From Dinoroseobacter sp965279125 (GTDB lineage: Bacteria; Pseudomonadota; Alphaproteobacteria; Rhodobacterales; Rhodobacteraceae): a stretch of 64,000 bases of DNA. This document shows positions 24,126 to 33,465 of this stretch, one piece after another. Within the stretch, counting starts at the first letter, position 1. Each line of letters starts with the position of its first letter. Made by a program: the position numbers and the translations under genes. The stretch is taken from positions 372,001 through 436,000 of the forward strand of contig CBDIHL010000044.1 in assembly GCA_965279125.1 (NCBI GenBank), in the 5' to 3' direction. Under the pieces are notes generated by a model that worked only from the letters and a program-made list of their open reading frames with translations, did not search any database and was not told the DNA's origin.

Positions 24126-26246
24126 TTATGCGTATTTTGCTTGAATCTCTTCCGAGATGTTCGATGGAACCGGATCGTAATGGTCGAACTGCATCGTAAA
24201 CTGCGCGCGGCCCGAAGACATGGAGCGCAGGGTGTTGATGTAGCCGAACATATTCGCGAGCGGCACAAAGGCGTTGATCGCGATGGCGTTGCCACGGGCT
24301 TCCTGACCCGTCACCTGACCACGACGCGATGTCAGGTCACCAATGATGCCACCTGTGTAATCCTCAGGCGTGATTACTTCGACCTTCATCACCGGCTCGA
24401 GCAGTTTCGCGCCAGCTTTCTTCATGCCTTCGCGCATCCCCATACGGGCTGCGATTTCAAAGGCCAGAACAGACGAGTCCACATCGTGGAACTTACCGTC
24501 GATCAGGGCGACCTTGAAGTCGATGACCGGGAAGCCTGCCAAAGGACCGGAGTCCATGACCGAGTTGATGCCCTTTTCGACGCCCGGGATGTATTCCTTG
24601 GGCACCGCACCACCGACGATGCGGCTCTCGAACGAGTAGCCTTCGCCAGCCTCGGTCGGGGTGATGATCATCTTGACCTCAGCGAACTGACCAGAGCCAC
24701 CCGACTGCTTCTTGTGGGTATAGGTGTGCTCCACCTCGCGGCTGATCGTCTCGCGGTAGGCCACTTGTGGCGCACCAATATTGGCTTCCACTTTGAACTC
24801 GCGCTTCAGACGATCCACGAGGATATCGAGGTGCAATTCGCCCATGCCCTTCATGATGGTCTGACCGGACTCAAGGTCAGTCTCGACGCGGAACGAGGGA
24901 TCCTCGGCGGCCAGACGCTGAAGACCCAGAGACATTTTCTCTTGGTCAGCTTTTGTCTTCGGCTCGACCGCGATCTCGATAACCGGATCGGGGAAGTTCA
25001 TCGTCTCGAGGATGACCGGATCGTTGACCGCGGACAGCGTGTCCCCGGTGGTCGTGTCCTTCAGACCCGCAAGCGCGATGATGTCACCTGCGAAGGCTTC
25101 GGTGATCTCTTCACGGTTGTTGGAGTGCATCATCATCATACGACCGACGCGCTCTTTACGGCCCTTCGTGGAGTTCAAGAGCGTATCGCCCTTGTTCAGC
25201 ACGCCCGAATAGATCCGGGTGAAGGTCAGCGAGCCCACAAATGGGTCGTTCATGATTTTGAACGCCAGACCAGCAAACGCCATGTTGTCATCAGCGCGGC
25301 GCGCGATGTCACGGGTTTCCGTCTCGTCGCCCGGCTTAAAGCCCATGTAGTCAACCACATCGAGCGGGCTCGGCAGATAGTCGATCACAGCGTTGAGCAG
25401 CGGCTGAACGCCTTTGTTCTTGAATGCAGAGCCACACAGAACGGGGATGAACTTGATGGCCAGCGTGCCCTTGCGGATCAGCGCGCGCAACTCGTCAACG
25501 GAAGGCTCGGCACCGTCCATCAGGTAGTTTTCCATCGCGTCATCGTCCATCTCGACCGCAGTCTCGATGAGGGTGGCGCGCCATTCGTCGGCAAGCTCTT
25601 TCAGCTCGGGACGGATTTCACGCTTTTCCCATGTCGCGCCGAGGTCTTCACCGGCCCAGACCCACTCCTGCATGGTGACGAGGTCGATCATGCCTTCAAG
25701 CTCGTTCTCAGCCCCGATAGGGATCTGGATCGGCGCAGGCGTTGCCCCCGTGCGGTCTTTGATCATGTGAACGCAGTTGAAGAAGTCCGCGCCGATCTTG
25801 TCCATCTTGTTGACGAACACGATACGCGGAACCTTGTAGCGATCCGCCTGACGCCAAACGGTTTCGGTCTGCGGCTCAACACCCGCGTTTGCGTCCAGAA
25901 CAGCAACCGCACCGTCGAGAACGGCCAAAGAACGCTCGACTTCGATGGTGAAGTCAACGTGGCCGGGCGTGTCGATGATGTTCATCCGGTGCTTTTCAGA
26001 GTCAGGCGTTTCGCCGTCCTCGGTGCGCTCCCAGAAGGTGGTGGTCGCAGCAGAGGTGATCGTGATGCCACGCTCTTGCTCCTGCTCCATCCAGTCCATG
26101 GTCGCAGCGCCGTCATGCACTTCGCCAATGTTGTGCGACTTGCCCGTGTAGAACAAGATGCGCTCGGAGCAGGTGGTCTTGCCGGCATCAATATGGGCCA
26201 TGATGCCAAAGTTGCGGTAGCGGTCTAGCGGATAGTCGCGGGCCAT
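24126..26246 (-). CDS. fusA: Translation elongation factor G
   Basis: 706 aa ribosomal translocase. G1 AHIDAGKTT, G2 RGITITSAAT, G3 DTPGHVDFT, G4 NKMDK; domains II-V follow with ETISREVEHTYTHKKQSGGS in domain IV. Follows rpsG by 39 bp. Confidence 0.98.
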   Translation of the reverse strand: MARDYPLDRYRNFGIMAHIDAGKTTCSERILFYTGKSHNIGEVHDGAATMDWMEQEQERGITITSAATTTFWERTEDGETPDSEKHRMNIIDTPGHVDFTIEVERSLAVLDGAVAVLDANAGVEPQTETVWRQADRYKVPRIVFVNKMDKIGADFFNCVHMIKDRTGATPAPIQIPIGAENELEGMIDLVTMQEWVWAGEDLGATWEKREIRPELKELADEWRATLIETAVEMDDDAMENYLMDGAEPSVDELRALIRKGTLAIKFIPVLCGSAFKNKGVQPLLNAVIDYLPSPLDVVDYMGFKPGDETETRDIARRADDNMAFAGLAFKIMNDPFVGSLTFTRIYSGVLNKGDTLLNSTKGRKERVGRMMMMHSNNREEITEAFAGDIIALAGLKDTTTGDTLSAVNDPVILETMNFPDPVIEIAVEPKTKADQEKMSLGLQRLAAEDPSFRVETDLESGQTIMKGMGELHLDILVDRLKREFKVEANIGAPQVAYRETISREVEHTYTHKKQSGGSGQFAEVKMIITPTEAGEGYSFESRIVGGAVPKEYIPGVEKGINSVMDSGPLAGFPVIDFKVALIDGKFHDVDSSVLAFEIAARMGMREGMKKAGAKLLEPVMKVEVITPEDYTGGIIGDLTSRRGQVTGQEARGNAIAINAFVPLANMFGYINTLRSMSSGRAQFTMQFDHYDPVPSNISEEIQAKYA

Positions 26247-26285
26247 TGGGTCGGTCCTAGGCTTAAGGGAGGATGGGGAGGAAGA

Positions 26286-26756
26286 TTACCAGCGGTAGTG
26301 GCTGAAAGCTTTGTTGGCTTCGGCCATCTTGTGGGTGTCTTCGCGCTTTTTCACGGCTGTGCCACGGGATTGCACGGCGTCGACAAGCTCGCCCGCCAAA
26401 CGCTCTTCCATGGTGTTTTCGTTGCGCTTGCGTGCAGCAATGATCAACCAGCGGATCGCAAGCGCTTCGCGGCGCTCGGGACGCACTTCGACGGGCACCT
26501 GGTAGGTGGCACCACCGACGCGGCGCGACCGGACTTCCATCGCGGGCTTCACGTTGTCGAGTGCTTCGTGGAACACTTCGATGGGCGCGCGCTTCAGCTT
26601 GCCTTCGACGCGCTCCATCGCGCTGTAAACGATGCGCTCGGCGGCAGATTTTTTGCCGTCGATCATCAGGTTGTTCATGAACTTCGTCAGGATGCGATCA
26701 CCAAATTTGGCGTCGGGCAGGACTTCGCGTTTTTCAGCGGCGTGGCGGCGTGACAT
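26286..26756 (-). CDS. rpsG: 30S ribosomal protein S7
   Basis: 156 aa. MSRRHAAEKREVLPDAKFGD, KKSAAERIVYSAMERVEGKL and VRSRRVGGATYQVPVEVRPE. Assembly initiator of the 30S head. 12 nt after rpsL. Confidence 0.97.
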   Translation of the reverse strand: MSRRHAAEKREVLPDAKFGDRILTKFMNNLMIDGKKSAAERIVYSAMERVEGKLKRAPIEVFHEALDNVKPAMEVRSRRVGGATYQVPVEVRPERREALAIRWLIIAARKRNENTMEERLAGELVDAVQSRGTAVKKREDTHKMAEANKAFSHYRW

Positions 26757-26768
26757 CTATATACCCTC

Positions 26769-27140
26769 TTATTTCGGACGCTTGGCGCCGTATTTGGAAC
26801 GACGCTGCTTACGGTCTTTAACGCCCTGGGTATCCAGAACACCGCGCAGGATGTGGTAACGCACACCGGGAAGGTCTTTTACACGACCGCCACGGATCAG
26901 AACCACGGAGTGTTCCTGAAGGTTGTGGCTTTCACCGCCAATGTAGCTGATCACTTCAAAGCCATTGGAAAGGCGCACTTTGGCAACCTTACGCATAGCC
27001 GAGTTCGGCTTTTTAGGCGTCGTTGTGTAGACGCGTGTGCATACGCCACGCTTCTGCGGGCAGGATTCAAGGTGCTGCGACTTGGAGCGCTTCACTTTGG
27101 GCTGCCGCGGCTTGCGGATCAGCTGTTGGATCGTCGGCAT
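26769..27140 (-). CDS. rpsL: 30S ribosomal protein S12
   Basis: 123 aa. MPTIQQLIRKPRQPKVKRSK at the start. Both streptomycin-relevant lysines are wild type: K43 in TPKKPNSAMRK and K88 in GGRVKDLPGVRYH. The frame opens 7 codons earlier, but the family start is the ATG at 27140. First gene of the str operon, behind a long leader. Confidence 0.97.
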   Translation of the reverse strand: MPTIQQLIRKPRQPKVKRSKSQHLESCPQKRGVCTRVYTTTPKKPNSAMRKVAKVRLSNGFEVISYIGGESHNLQEHSVVLIRGGRVKDLPGVRYHILRGVLDTQGVKDRKQRRSKYGAKRPK

Positions 27141-27346
27141 TCGGTTCCCCGTCTTGCTCATTCATGTCAACGCGCGTTCAGTTGCGCGGGTTGAGACCCA
27201 CGCATAGCGCAAAACCGCATACGATCCCCAGTTTGCGGGACCGACGCGGTGGAATTCCAGAGGATCGAGGCATACGCCCGGATCATGACCACTTCAATTG
27301 TGCGAACCGGCCAAGTTTCCTAACGGATCATGACCGAATGGCGCGC

Positions 27347-27375
27347 GGTATAGGAGGAGTCGCAAGGGCTGTCAA
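27347..27375 (-). promoter_or_regulatory. Sigma70-type promoter for the str operon (rpsL)
   Basis: Minus strand: -35 TTGACA (perfect), 17-nt spacer, -10 TATACC, GC-rich discriminator. The best promoter in the window. The 27141-27485 gap has no gene; it holds this promoter, a leader of about 200 nt for rpsL, and the upstream region of the divergent zinc-protease-like gene. Confidence 0.75.
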
Positions 27376-27485
27376 CAGCCGCCGGGGTGATCTGTGCCAG
27401 ACATCCCGAAGCGTGACTTGCCTGTGGTCAAAACCCTGAATTCCCATCATGATCAAGCTTCAACCAACACCCAAGGCGGCGCATC

Positions 27486-27938
27486 ATGCTATTTATCGGC
27501 TGGGAGGAACATGTGGACCTCCCTCTTCTGGGCCTCAGACGCCTGCGCGCCAAGATCGATACCGGCGCGCGGACCTCTGCCCTGCATGCCACAGATATCG
27601 AGACCTTTACCAAAGACGCGGTGGACCATGTGCGGTTTCACACCTTCTTTGATGACGACGCCCATGACGCCATCGTCGAAAGCCCGATCCATGACCGCCG
27701 CCAGATCACCAATACCAGCGGCATCCCCGAGGACCGCTTCGTCATCCGCACCAAGTTCCGGATCAATGGCAAGCTGTGGCGGATTGATCTGTCGCTGGCC
27801 GATCGCAGCGGCATGAGCTTTCGGATGATCGTCGGGCGCACGGCCCTGCGGCGTCACAAGATCGCGGTGCTTCCGGGCAAACGCAACCTGACCCATAACC
27901 CTAGCCCCAAAAAGCCACACAAGAGGATCCCGACATGA
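27486..27938 (+). CDS. RimB-like ATP-dependent zinc protease (PF05618-like)
   Basis: 150 aa. The aspartyl-protease-like KIDTGARTSALHA near residue 23 and MIVGRTALRRHKIAV near the C-terminus are the marks of the RimK-associated protease family. In Pseudomonas RimB trims glutamates that RimK adds to ribosomal protein S6. The stop overlaps rimK by four bases, so the two are coupled. Divergent from the str operon. Confidence 0.8.
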   Translation: MLFIGWEEHVDLPLLGLRRLRAKIDTGARTSALHATDIETFTKDAVDHVRFHTFFDDDAHDAIVESPIHDRRQITNTSGIPEDRFVIRTKFRINGKLWRIDLSLADRSGMSFRMIVGRTALRRHKIAVLPGKRNLTHNPSPKKPHKRIPT

Positions 27939-28840
27939 AGATCGCAATGCTGGCTCGCAACGCGGAGCTCTATTCCCACAAACGCCTCAAGGAAGCCGCC
28001 GAAGCGCGTGGCCACGAGCTGAACATCATCAACACCTTGCGCTGCTATATGAACATCGTCTCGCGCAGGCCCGAGATCTATTACAATGGCGAAAAGCTGA
28101 CCGGCTACGACGCGGTCATCCCCCGCATCGGGGCCTCGATCACCTTCTATGGCCTCGCCGTGCTGCGCCAGTTTGAAATGATGGGCGTCTACCCGCTGAA
28201 CGAAAGCGTTGGCATCGGGCGGTCGCGCGACAAGCTGCGGTCCATGCAATTGTTGGCGCGCGACGGCATCGGGCTGCCGGTGACGACCTTTGCCCATGAC
28301 CCCAAACAAACCGAAGAGGTGCTGGATCTGGCGGGTGGTGCGCCATTGGTGATCAAGCTGCTGGAAGGCACCCAAGGCCTCGGCGTGGTTCTGGCGGATA
28401 CGGACCGCTCGGCAAAGTCGGTGATCGAGGCGTTTCGCGCCACCAACACCAACATTTTGGTGCAAGAGTTTATCAAGGAAGCGGGCGGCAGCGACGTGCG
28501 CGCCATTGTCGTGGGCGGCAAGGTCATTGCCGCGATGAAGCGCACCGGCGGCGAGGGCGAGTTTCGATCCAACCTGCACCGCGGTGGCTCGGCCAAGGTC
28601 ATCAAACTGACCCCGGAAGAGCGCCTAACGGCGGTGCGCGCCGCCAAGAGCATGGGTCTGAACGTGTGCGGCGTCGACATGCTGCGCGCCAATCATGGCC
28701 CCGTGGTGATGGAGGTGAACTCGTCTCCGGGCCTTGAGGGGGTGGAGAAGGCAACCGGCCTCGATATCGCGGGCAAGATCATCGAACATATCGAGAAGAA
28801 CGCGAAACCCGGCGCCACCAAGACCAAGGGCAAAGGCTAG
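27935..28840 (+). CDS. rimK: RimK-type ATP-grasp glutamate ligase
   Basis: 301 aa. RimK adds glutamates to the C-terminus of ribosomal protein S6 and can make poly-alpha-glutamate. KIAMLARNAELYSHKRLKEA opens the N-terminal domain; the ATP-grasp core has LVIKLLEGTQGLGVVLAD, VQEFIKEAGGSDVRAIVVGG and the metal-binding VVMEVNSSPGLEGVE. An alanine/lysine-rich tail follows. Sits between the RimB-like and aspartoacylase-like genes with one- and four-base overlaps. Confidence 0.9.
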   Translation: MKIAMLARNAELYSHKRLKEAAEARGHELNIINTLRCYMNIVSRRPEIYYNGEKLTGYDAVIPRIGASITFYGLAVLRQFEMMGVYPLNESVGIGRSRDKLRSMQLLARDGIGLPVTTFAHDPKQTEEVLDLAGGAPLVIKLLEGTQGLGVVLADTDRSAKSVIEAFRATNTNILVQEFIKEAGGSDVRAIVVGGKVIAAMKRTGGEGEFRSNLHRGGSAKVIKLTPEERLTAVRAAKSMGLNVCGVDMLRANHGPVVMEVNSSPGLEGVEKATGLDIAGKIIEHIEKNAKPGATKTKGKG

Positions 28841-29883
28841 TGCCGAAACGCGCGCCCTTTGAAATCGGCGGCGTCAGCATCGCGCCCGGCACGCGTCAGA
28901 CCGTGGACCTGCCCGTCAGCACCTTGTCCGACCATACACCAGTGACGTTGTCCGTCCATGTCGTGCACGGCAAATCCGACGGCCCGACCCTGTGCGTCAG
29001 CGCGGGCATTCATGGCGACGAGGTGATCGGGATCGAGATCGTGCGCCGCCTGCTGCGCGCGCCCAACCTCAAATCCCTGCGCGGCACGCTGTTGGTCGTG
29101 CCCATCGTTAACACCTTCGGCTTCCTGAACCGCTCGCGCTACCTGCCCGACCGCCGCGACCTGAACCGCTGCTTTCCGGGCAGCGAGCAAGGATCAATGG
29201 CCTCCCGGTTGGCGCATCTGTTTCTGACGGAGGTCGTGTCACGCTCGGATGTGGGCATTGATCTGCATTCCGCTGCCGTCCACCGCACGAACTATCCGCA
29301 AATCCGGGTGTCGACGGGGTTGGACCAAGTGCGCGTTCTGGGCGAGGCGTTCGGCGCACCGATCATCATGGAGTCGGCCCTGCGCGACGGGTCGTTGCGC
29401 GGCGCGGCACAAGAGGCTGGCGTCGATATGTTGGTCTATGAGGCGGGCGAAGGCCTGCGCTTTGACGAATATGCCGTGCGCGTCGGCCAGATGGGCATCC
29501 TGCGGATCATGCGTCATATGGGAATGGTGTCGGGACGCGGGATCGCAGCCCCAAAAGCGCCCTCGCAATTCTGCCCCTCCAGCAAATGGATGCGGGCACC
29601 CATCGGGGGGCTGCTGCGCAGTTACCGCTCGGACGGCGAATTGGTGCGCGAGGGCGAGGTCATGGGCGCGGTCGCCGACCCGTTCGGCGAAGTCGAGGAA
29701 GAGATCACCGCCCCCTTCGATGGCATCATCGTCGGGCGCGCCGTCATGCCGGTGGTCAACGAGGGCGACGCGGTGTTCCATTTGGCGCGCGTGGCATCGA
29801 TGCGCAAAGCCGAAACTGCGGTGGAAGGGCATAGCAGCCAGTTGGCGGATGATCCGATTTTCGACGAGGACGAGATTATCTAG
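28840..29883 (+). CDS. Succinylglutamate desuccinylase/aspartoacylase-family protein
   Basis: 347 aa zinc carboxypeptidase-like hydrolase (AstE/AspA family). Metal-binding GIHGDEVIGIE lies near residue 55 and IDLHSAAVHRTNYPQ near 140; a C-terminal beta-domain carries the DGIIVGRAVMPVVNEGD segment. The family removes acyl or aminoacyl groups from glutamate or aspartate derivatives. It starts with GTG on the last base of the rimK stop. Position after rimB-rimK suggests it acts on a glutamylated product; exact substrate unknown. Confidence 0.82.
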   Translation: MPKRAPFEIGGVSIAPGTRQTVDLPVSTLSDHTPVTLSVHVVHGKSDGPTLCVSAGIHGDEVIGIEIVRRLLRAPNLKSLRGTLLVVPIVNTFGFLNRSRYLPDRRDLNRCFPGSEQGSMASRLAHLFLTEVVSRSDVGIDLHSAAVHRTNYPQIRVSTGLDQVRVLGEAFGAPIIMESALRDGSLRGAAQEAGVDMLVYEAGEGLRFDEYAVRVGQMGILRIMRHMGMVSGRGIAAPKAPSQFCPSSKWMRAPIGGLLRSYRSDGELVREGEVMGAVADPFGEVEEEITAPFDGIIVGRAVMPVVNEGDAVFHLARVASMRKAETAVEGHSSQLADDPIFDEDEII

Positions 29884-29909
29884 GGCGCAGTCGCCCCAGA
29901 CTCAGGGCG

Positions 29910-32198
29910 CTAGCCGCATTTGGAGTGCCCGCAGGACCCGCAGGTCATGCATCCCTCGCTCATCCGCATCTCATGCTCACCGCAGCTTGGGCAAGACGCA
30001 CCGCCCCCGCCCGTCAGGTTCACCACCTGCGCGCGCGGATCGGTCTTCAGCCCGAGGCCTTCGCCTGCGATAAACCCGATCTCGACCATATGCCGCTCAA
30101 TCACGCCACCAATCGCCGCGAGAATCGAGGGGACATATTTGCCGCCCATCCAGGCCCCACCGCGCGGATCGAACACCGCTTTCAGCTCTTCCACCACGAA
30201 GGACACATCGCCCCCGCGCCGGAACACCGCCGAGACCATGCGCGTCAGGGCGACGGTCCAGGCGTAGTGTTCCATGTTCTTGGAGTTGATGAAAATCTCA
30301 AACGGACGTCGGTTGCCCTGCACAACGATGTCGTTGAGAGTGATGTAGATCGCATGCGCGCTGTCAGGCCATTGCAGCTTGTAGGTGTTGCCTTCCAGCG
30401 TTTCCGGCCGATCCAGCGGGTCCGAGATATAGACAACATCGCCATGAGGGCGCTGCGGGGCGCCTTCGCCAATTGCGAGTGTCTCAGGCTCAGCCTTTTT
30501 CTCTTCGGACACGCTCAGCACCGAGCCTGTCACATCATTGGGACGGTAGGTCGTGCAGCCTTTGCAGCCTTGGTCCCACGCGCTCATATAGACGTCCTTG
30601 AACGCCTCGAAATTGATATCCTCGGGCACGTTGATCGTCTTGGAAATCGAGCTGTCGATCCATTTCTGCGCCGCCGCCTGCATCCGCACATGATCCTCGG
30701 GGGCCAGTGTCTGAGCGTTGACGAAATAATCCGGCAGCTCCGCATCGCCCATCTTTTCGCGCCACATCTGGACGGCGTAATCGACGACCTCTTCCTCGGT
30801 GCGCGAGCCGTCTTTCTGCAAGACCTTGCGGGTGTAGGCATAGGCAAAGACCGGCTCGATCCCGCTGGAGACATTGCCCGCATAGAGGCTGATCGTTCCG
30901 GTGGGCGCAATCGAGGTTAACAGCGCATTGCGGATGCCATGCTCGCGGATCGCCTCGCGCACATCCTCGTCCATGGCCTGCATCGCACCGGAGGCCAAAT
31001 AAGCCTCGGCGTCAAACAGCGGAAACGCGCCCTTTTCTTTCGCCAGATCGACCGACGCGAGATACGCCGCACGCGCGACCGCACGCAGCCAATCTTCGGT
31101 CTGCTTAGCGGCCTCGGGCGAGCCATAGCGCAGCCCCACCATCAACAGCGCATCCGCCAGACCCGTCACGCCAAGACCAATACGGCGCTTGTTGCGCGCC
31201 TCGTCGGCCTGCTCGGGCAGTGGAAAGCGCGAGGCGTCAACCACGTTGTCCATCATCCGCACAGCGGTCGCGGTCAGCTCGGTCAGCTTCGCCACATCCA
31301 GCGCAGCAGCGTCTTCAAACGCGTTCTCCACCAGCTTCGCCATATTGATCGAGCCCAGCAAACACGCGCCGTAAGGCGGCAAAGGTTGCTCGCCGCAGGG
31401 GTTGGTTGCGGCGATCTGTTCCACATAGCCAAGGTTGTTGGCCTTGTTGATGCGGTCGATGAAAATCACGCCCGGCTCGGCATATTCATACGTCGCCTTC
31501 ATGATCCGGTTCCACAGATCGAGCGCCTGCACCGTCTTGTAGACCTTGCCATCAAACACCAAGTCCCACGGGCCATCGGCCTTCACGGCGTCCATGAACG
31601 GGTCCGTCACGAGCACCGACACGTTGAACATCCGCAAGCGCGCGGCGTCGGATTTGGCGGCGATGAAGTCCTCCACATCCGGGTGGTCGCAGCGCATCGT
31701 GGCCATCATCGCGCCGCGCCTGCTGCCCGCGGACATGATCGTGCGGCACATTGCGTCCCAGACATCCATAAAGCTGAGCGGACCAGAGGCGTCCGCCGCA
31801 ACCCCCTCAACGCCCGCGCCCTTGGGCCGGATGGTCGAGAAGTCGTAGCCAATGCCGCCGCCTTGTTGCATCGTAAGCGCGGCTTCCTTCAGCATCTGGA
31901 AAATGCCGCCCATGCTGTCGGGGATCGTGCCCATGACAAAGCAGTTGAACAGCGTCACCGAGCGCTCGGTGCCCGCGCCAGCGATGATCCGACCGGCTGG
32001 GAGATACTGAAAATCCTCCAACGCACCGTAGAACTTGTCTTCCCATTTCGGCGCATCATCTTCGACCGAAGCAAGGCTGCGCGCGATGCGCCGCCACGTG
32101 TCTTCGACCGAAGCGTCGATGGGCGTGCCGTCGGCTTCTTTGAAGCGATACTTCATGTCCCAGATTTGCGCTGCAATGGGGGCGGAAAAACGGCTCAT
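29910..32198 (-). CDS. nrdJ: Adenosylcobalamin-dependent ribonucleotide reductase, class II
   Basis: 762 aa. Reduces ribonucleotides to deoxyribonucleotides using a B12-generated thiyl radical, with no need for oxygen. LFNCFVMGT and the active-site NPCGEQPLPPYGACLLGSIN lie in the barrel, and TGTISLYAGNVSSGIEP is present. The C-terminus has a cysteine-rich tail (CPSCG, then CMTCGSCG) that could serve in reduction or zinc binding. Single subunit, no nrdB partner beside it. The upstream region has two DnaA-box-like sites. Confidence 0.93.
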   Translation of the reverse strand: MSRFSAPIAAQIWDMKYRFKEADGTPIDASVEDTWRRIARSLASVEDDAPKWEDKFYGALEDFQYLPAGRIIAGAGTERSVTLFNCFVMGTIPDSMGGIFQMLKEAALTMQQGGGIGYDFSTIRPKGAGVEGVAADASGPLSFMDVWDAMCRTIMSAGSRRGAMMATMRCDHPDVEDFIAAKSDAARLRMFNVSVLVTDPFMDAVKADGPWDLVFDGKVYKTVQALDLWNRIMKATYEYAEPGVIFIDRINKANNLGYVEQIAATNPCGEQPLPPYGACLLGSINMAKLVENAFEDAAALDVAKLTELTATAVRMMDNVVDASRFPLPEQADEARNKRRIGLGVTGLADALLMVGLRYGSPEAAKQTEDWLRAVARAAYLASVDLAKEKGAFPLFDAEAYLASGAMQAMDEDVREAIREHGIRNALLTSIAPTGTISLYAGNVSSGIEPVFAYAYTRKVLQKDGSRTEEEVVDYAVQMWREKMGDAELPDYFVNAQTLAPEDHVRMQAAAQKWIDSSISKTINVPEDINFEAFKDVYMSAWDQGCKGCTTYRPNDVTGSVLSVSEEKKAEPETLAIGEGAPQRPHGDVVYISDPLDRPETLEGNTYKLQWPDSAHAIYITLNDIVVQGNRRPFEIFINSKNMEHYAWTVALTRMVSAVFRRGGDVSFVVEELKAVFDPRGGAWMGGKYVPSILAAIGGVIERHMVEIGFIAGEGLGLKTDPRAQVVNLTGGGGASCPSCGEHEMRMSEGCMTCGSCGHSKCG

Positions 32199-32266
32199 AC
32201 GGCGGCTCCTAGGGCGGGATTCGAATATTGAGGTTTGGGCAGAATCGGATATGCTAATACTACATG

Positions 32267-32286
32267 TGGGGATAACTTGTGGATAA
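32267..32286 (-). promoter_or_regulatory. Two DnaA-box-like sites 11 bp apart
   Basis: On the minus strand TTATCCACA (a perfect DnaA box, 32278-32286) is followed by TTATCCCCA (one mismatch, 32267-32275), 11 bp start to start, so on one face of the helix. They lie about 70-90 bp upstream of nrdJ and at the start of the divergent DUF1489 gene. Confidence 0.5.
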
Positions 32287-32710
32287 TTTCATACATCTAG
32301 TCAAGCTTTGCGTTGGTGCCGAACGGGTCGAGGATCTGGTGGACTGGCAAGCCTCGGCACGTGCTAAGGGGCCGGATGGCCTGCCGCGCCACGTTACACG
32401 GATGTGGCCGAAACGGGAAGCGGAGTTGACCAATGGTGGGTCGCTCTTTTGGGTTATCAAGGGGGTCGTGTCGGCGCGCCAGAAGGTCGTGCGCCTGGAC
32501 GAGGTGACAGGCCATGACGGCATCCGGCGCTGCGCTATCGTGCTCGATCCAACGGTCCACCGCACCGAGGGCGCGCCCAAACGCCCGTTCCAGGGCTGGC
32601 GCTATCTCAAACCCGGTGATGCGCCACGCGATCTGGCCAAAGGCCGCGAGACTGAGATCCCGCTGCCGGTGGAGCTGACCCAAGCGCTCGCCGAAATCGG
32701 AGTGCGCTAG
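32279..32710 (+). CDS. DUF1489 family protein
   Basis: 143 aa, uncharacterised but widespread in alphaproteobacteria. HLVKLCVGAERVEDLVDWQ, HVTRMWPKREAELTNGGSLF and RPFQGWRYLKPGDAPRDL match the family. Starts with GTG at 32279, a few bases after a GGGGA; the start codon lies inside the DnaA-box-like pair. Divergent from nrdJ. Confidence 0.88.
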   Translation: MDNFIHLVKLCVGAERVEDLVDWQASARAKGPDGLPRHVTRMWPKREAELTNGGSLFWVIKGVVSARQKVVRLDEVTGHDGIRRCAIVLDPTVHRTEGAPKRPFQGWRYLKPGDAPRDLAKGRETEIPLPVELTQALAEIGVR

Positions 32711-32712
32711 CG

Positions 32713-32737
32713 CTTCAGGGTTCCCAAAATACTCAAA
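32713..32737 (+). repeat. Short interspersed repeat, copy A
   Basis: 25-bp element cttcagggttccc followed by aaaatactcaaa, between the convergent DUF1489 and hisG genes. It differs from the copy in xdhA (42354) by one base and shares 23 bp exactly, inverted, with the copy at 48081. Confidence 0.75.
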
Positions 32738-32748
32738 AAAAATCGGCG

Positions 32749-33465
32749 TCAGCCGATCACCAATCCATCGGCCAGATCAAGGCCAACGGTATCTCCCAAT
32801 TCAGCCAGCGCGGCCTTCTCCACCGGCCCCCAGTCTGCTTTGCGACTGCCAAACAGCGTCGCTTGCGACCGCAGGATCGGATCCTCGCCCAGCACTTTGA
32901 GATGGTTTGCACGCAATGTCTCACCCGACGAGGTGATATCGGCAATCGCCTCCGCCGTCAGGTTCGCCACCGTTCCCTCGGTCGCGCCTTGGCTATCGAC
33001 CAACTGGTAATCGGCCACACCATTGTCGCGCAAATGGCCATGAACGAGGCGGTGATACTTCGTGGCAATCCGCAACCGAAACCCATGCTCGGCCCGGAAG
33101 GCGGCGGCAGCCGCGTCCAGATCGTCGAGCGTTTCGACATCGATCCAGCATTTGGGCACCGCAAGGATCAGGTCCGCATGGCCAAATCCCATCGGCTCCA
33201 CCTCAGCGACGCGGCGTTCCCAAGCGGGGATCTTCTCATGGACCAAATCGGTCCCGGTCACGCCCAGATGAATGCGCCCAGCCGCCAGTTCGCGTGGGAT
33301 TTCGCCCGCTGACAACAAGACCAAGGCCACATTGCCAACGCCCTCAACAGCCCCCGCATATTCCCGCTCGGTCCCCGTGCGCCGCAGGCTCACACCGCGC
33401 GCGCCGAACCAATCAAAGGTCTTGTCCATCAAACGACCCTTGGAGGGCACCCCGAGTTTCAACAT
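32749..33465 (-). CDS. hisG: ATP phosphoribosyltransferase catalytic subunit, short form
   Basis: 238 aa. First step of histidine synthesis: ATP+PRPP to phosphoribosyl-ATP. MLKLGVPSKGRLMDKTFDWF opens the protein, with LGVTGTDLVHE and the PRPP-binding DSQGATEGTVANLTAEA. It lacks the C-terminal regulatory domain of long HisG, so it needs HisZ, encoded directly upstream with a TGATG overlap. A GTG one codon earlier is an alternative start. Confidence 0.95.
   Translation of the reverse strand: MLKLGVPSKGRLMDKTFDWFGARGVSLRRTGTEREYAGAVEGVGNVALVLLSAGEIPRELAAGRIHLGVTGTDLVHEKIPAWERRVAEVEPMGFGHADLILAVPKCWIDVETLDDLDAAAAAFRAEHGFRLRIATKYHRLVHGHLRDNGVADYQLVDSQGATEGTVANLTAEAIADITSSGETLRANHLKVLGEDPILRSQATLFGSRKADWGPVEKAALAELGDTVGLDLADGLVIG

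Noticed and set aside
24093..26228. 711-codon plus-strand open frame opposite fusA
   Set aside because: Exact antisense of EF-G; typical shadow frame of a long high-GC gene.
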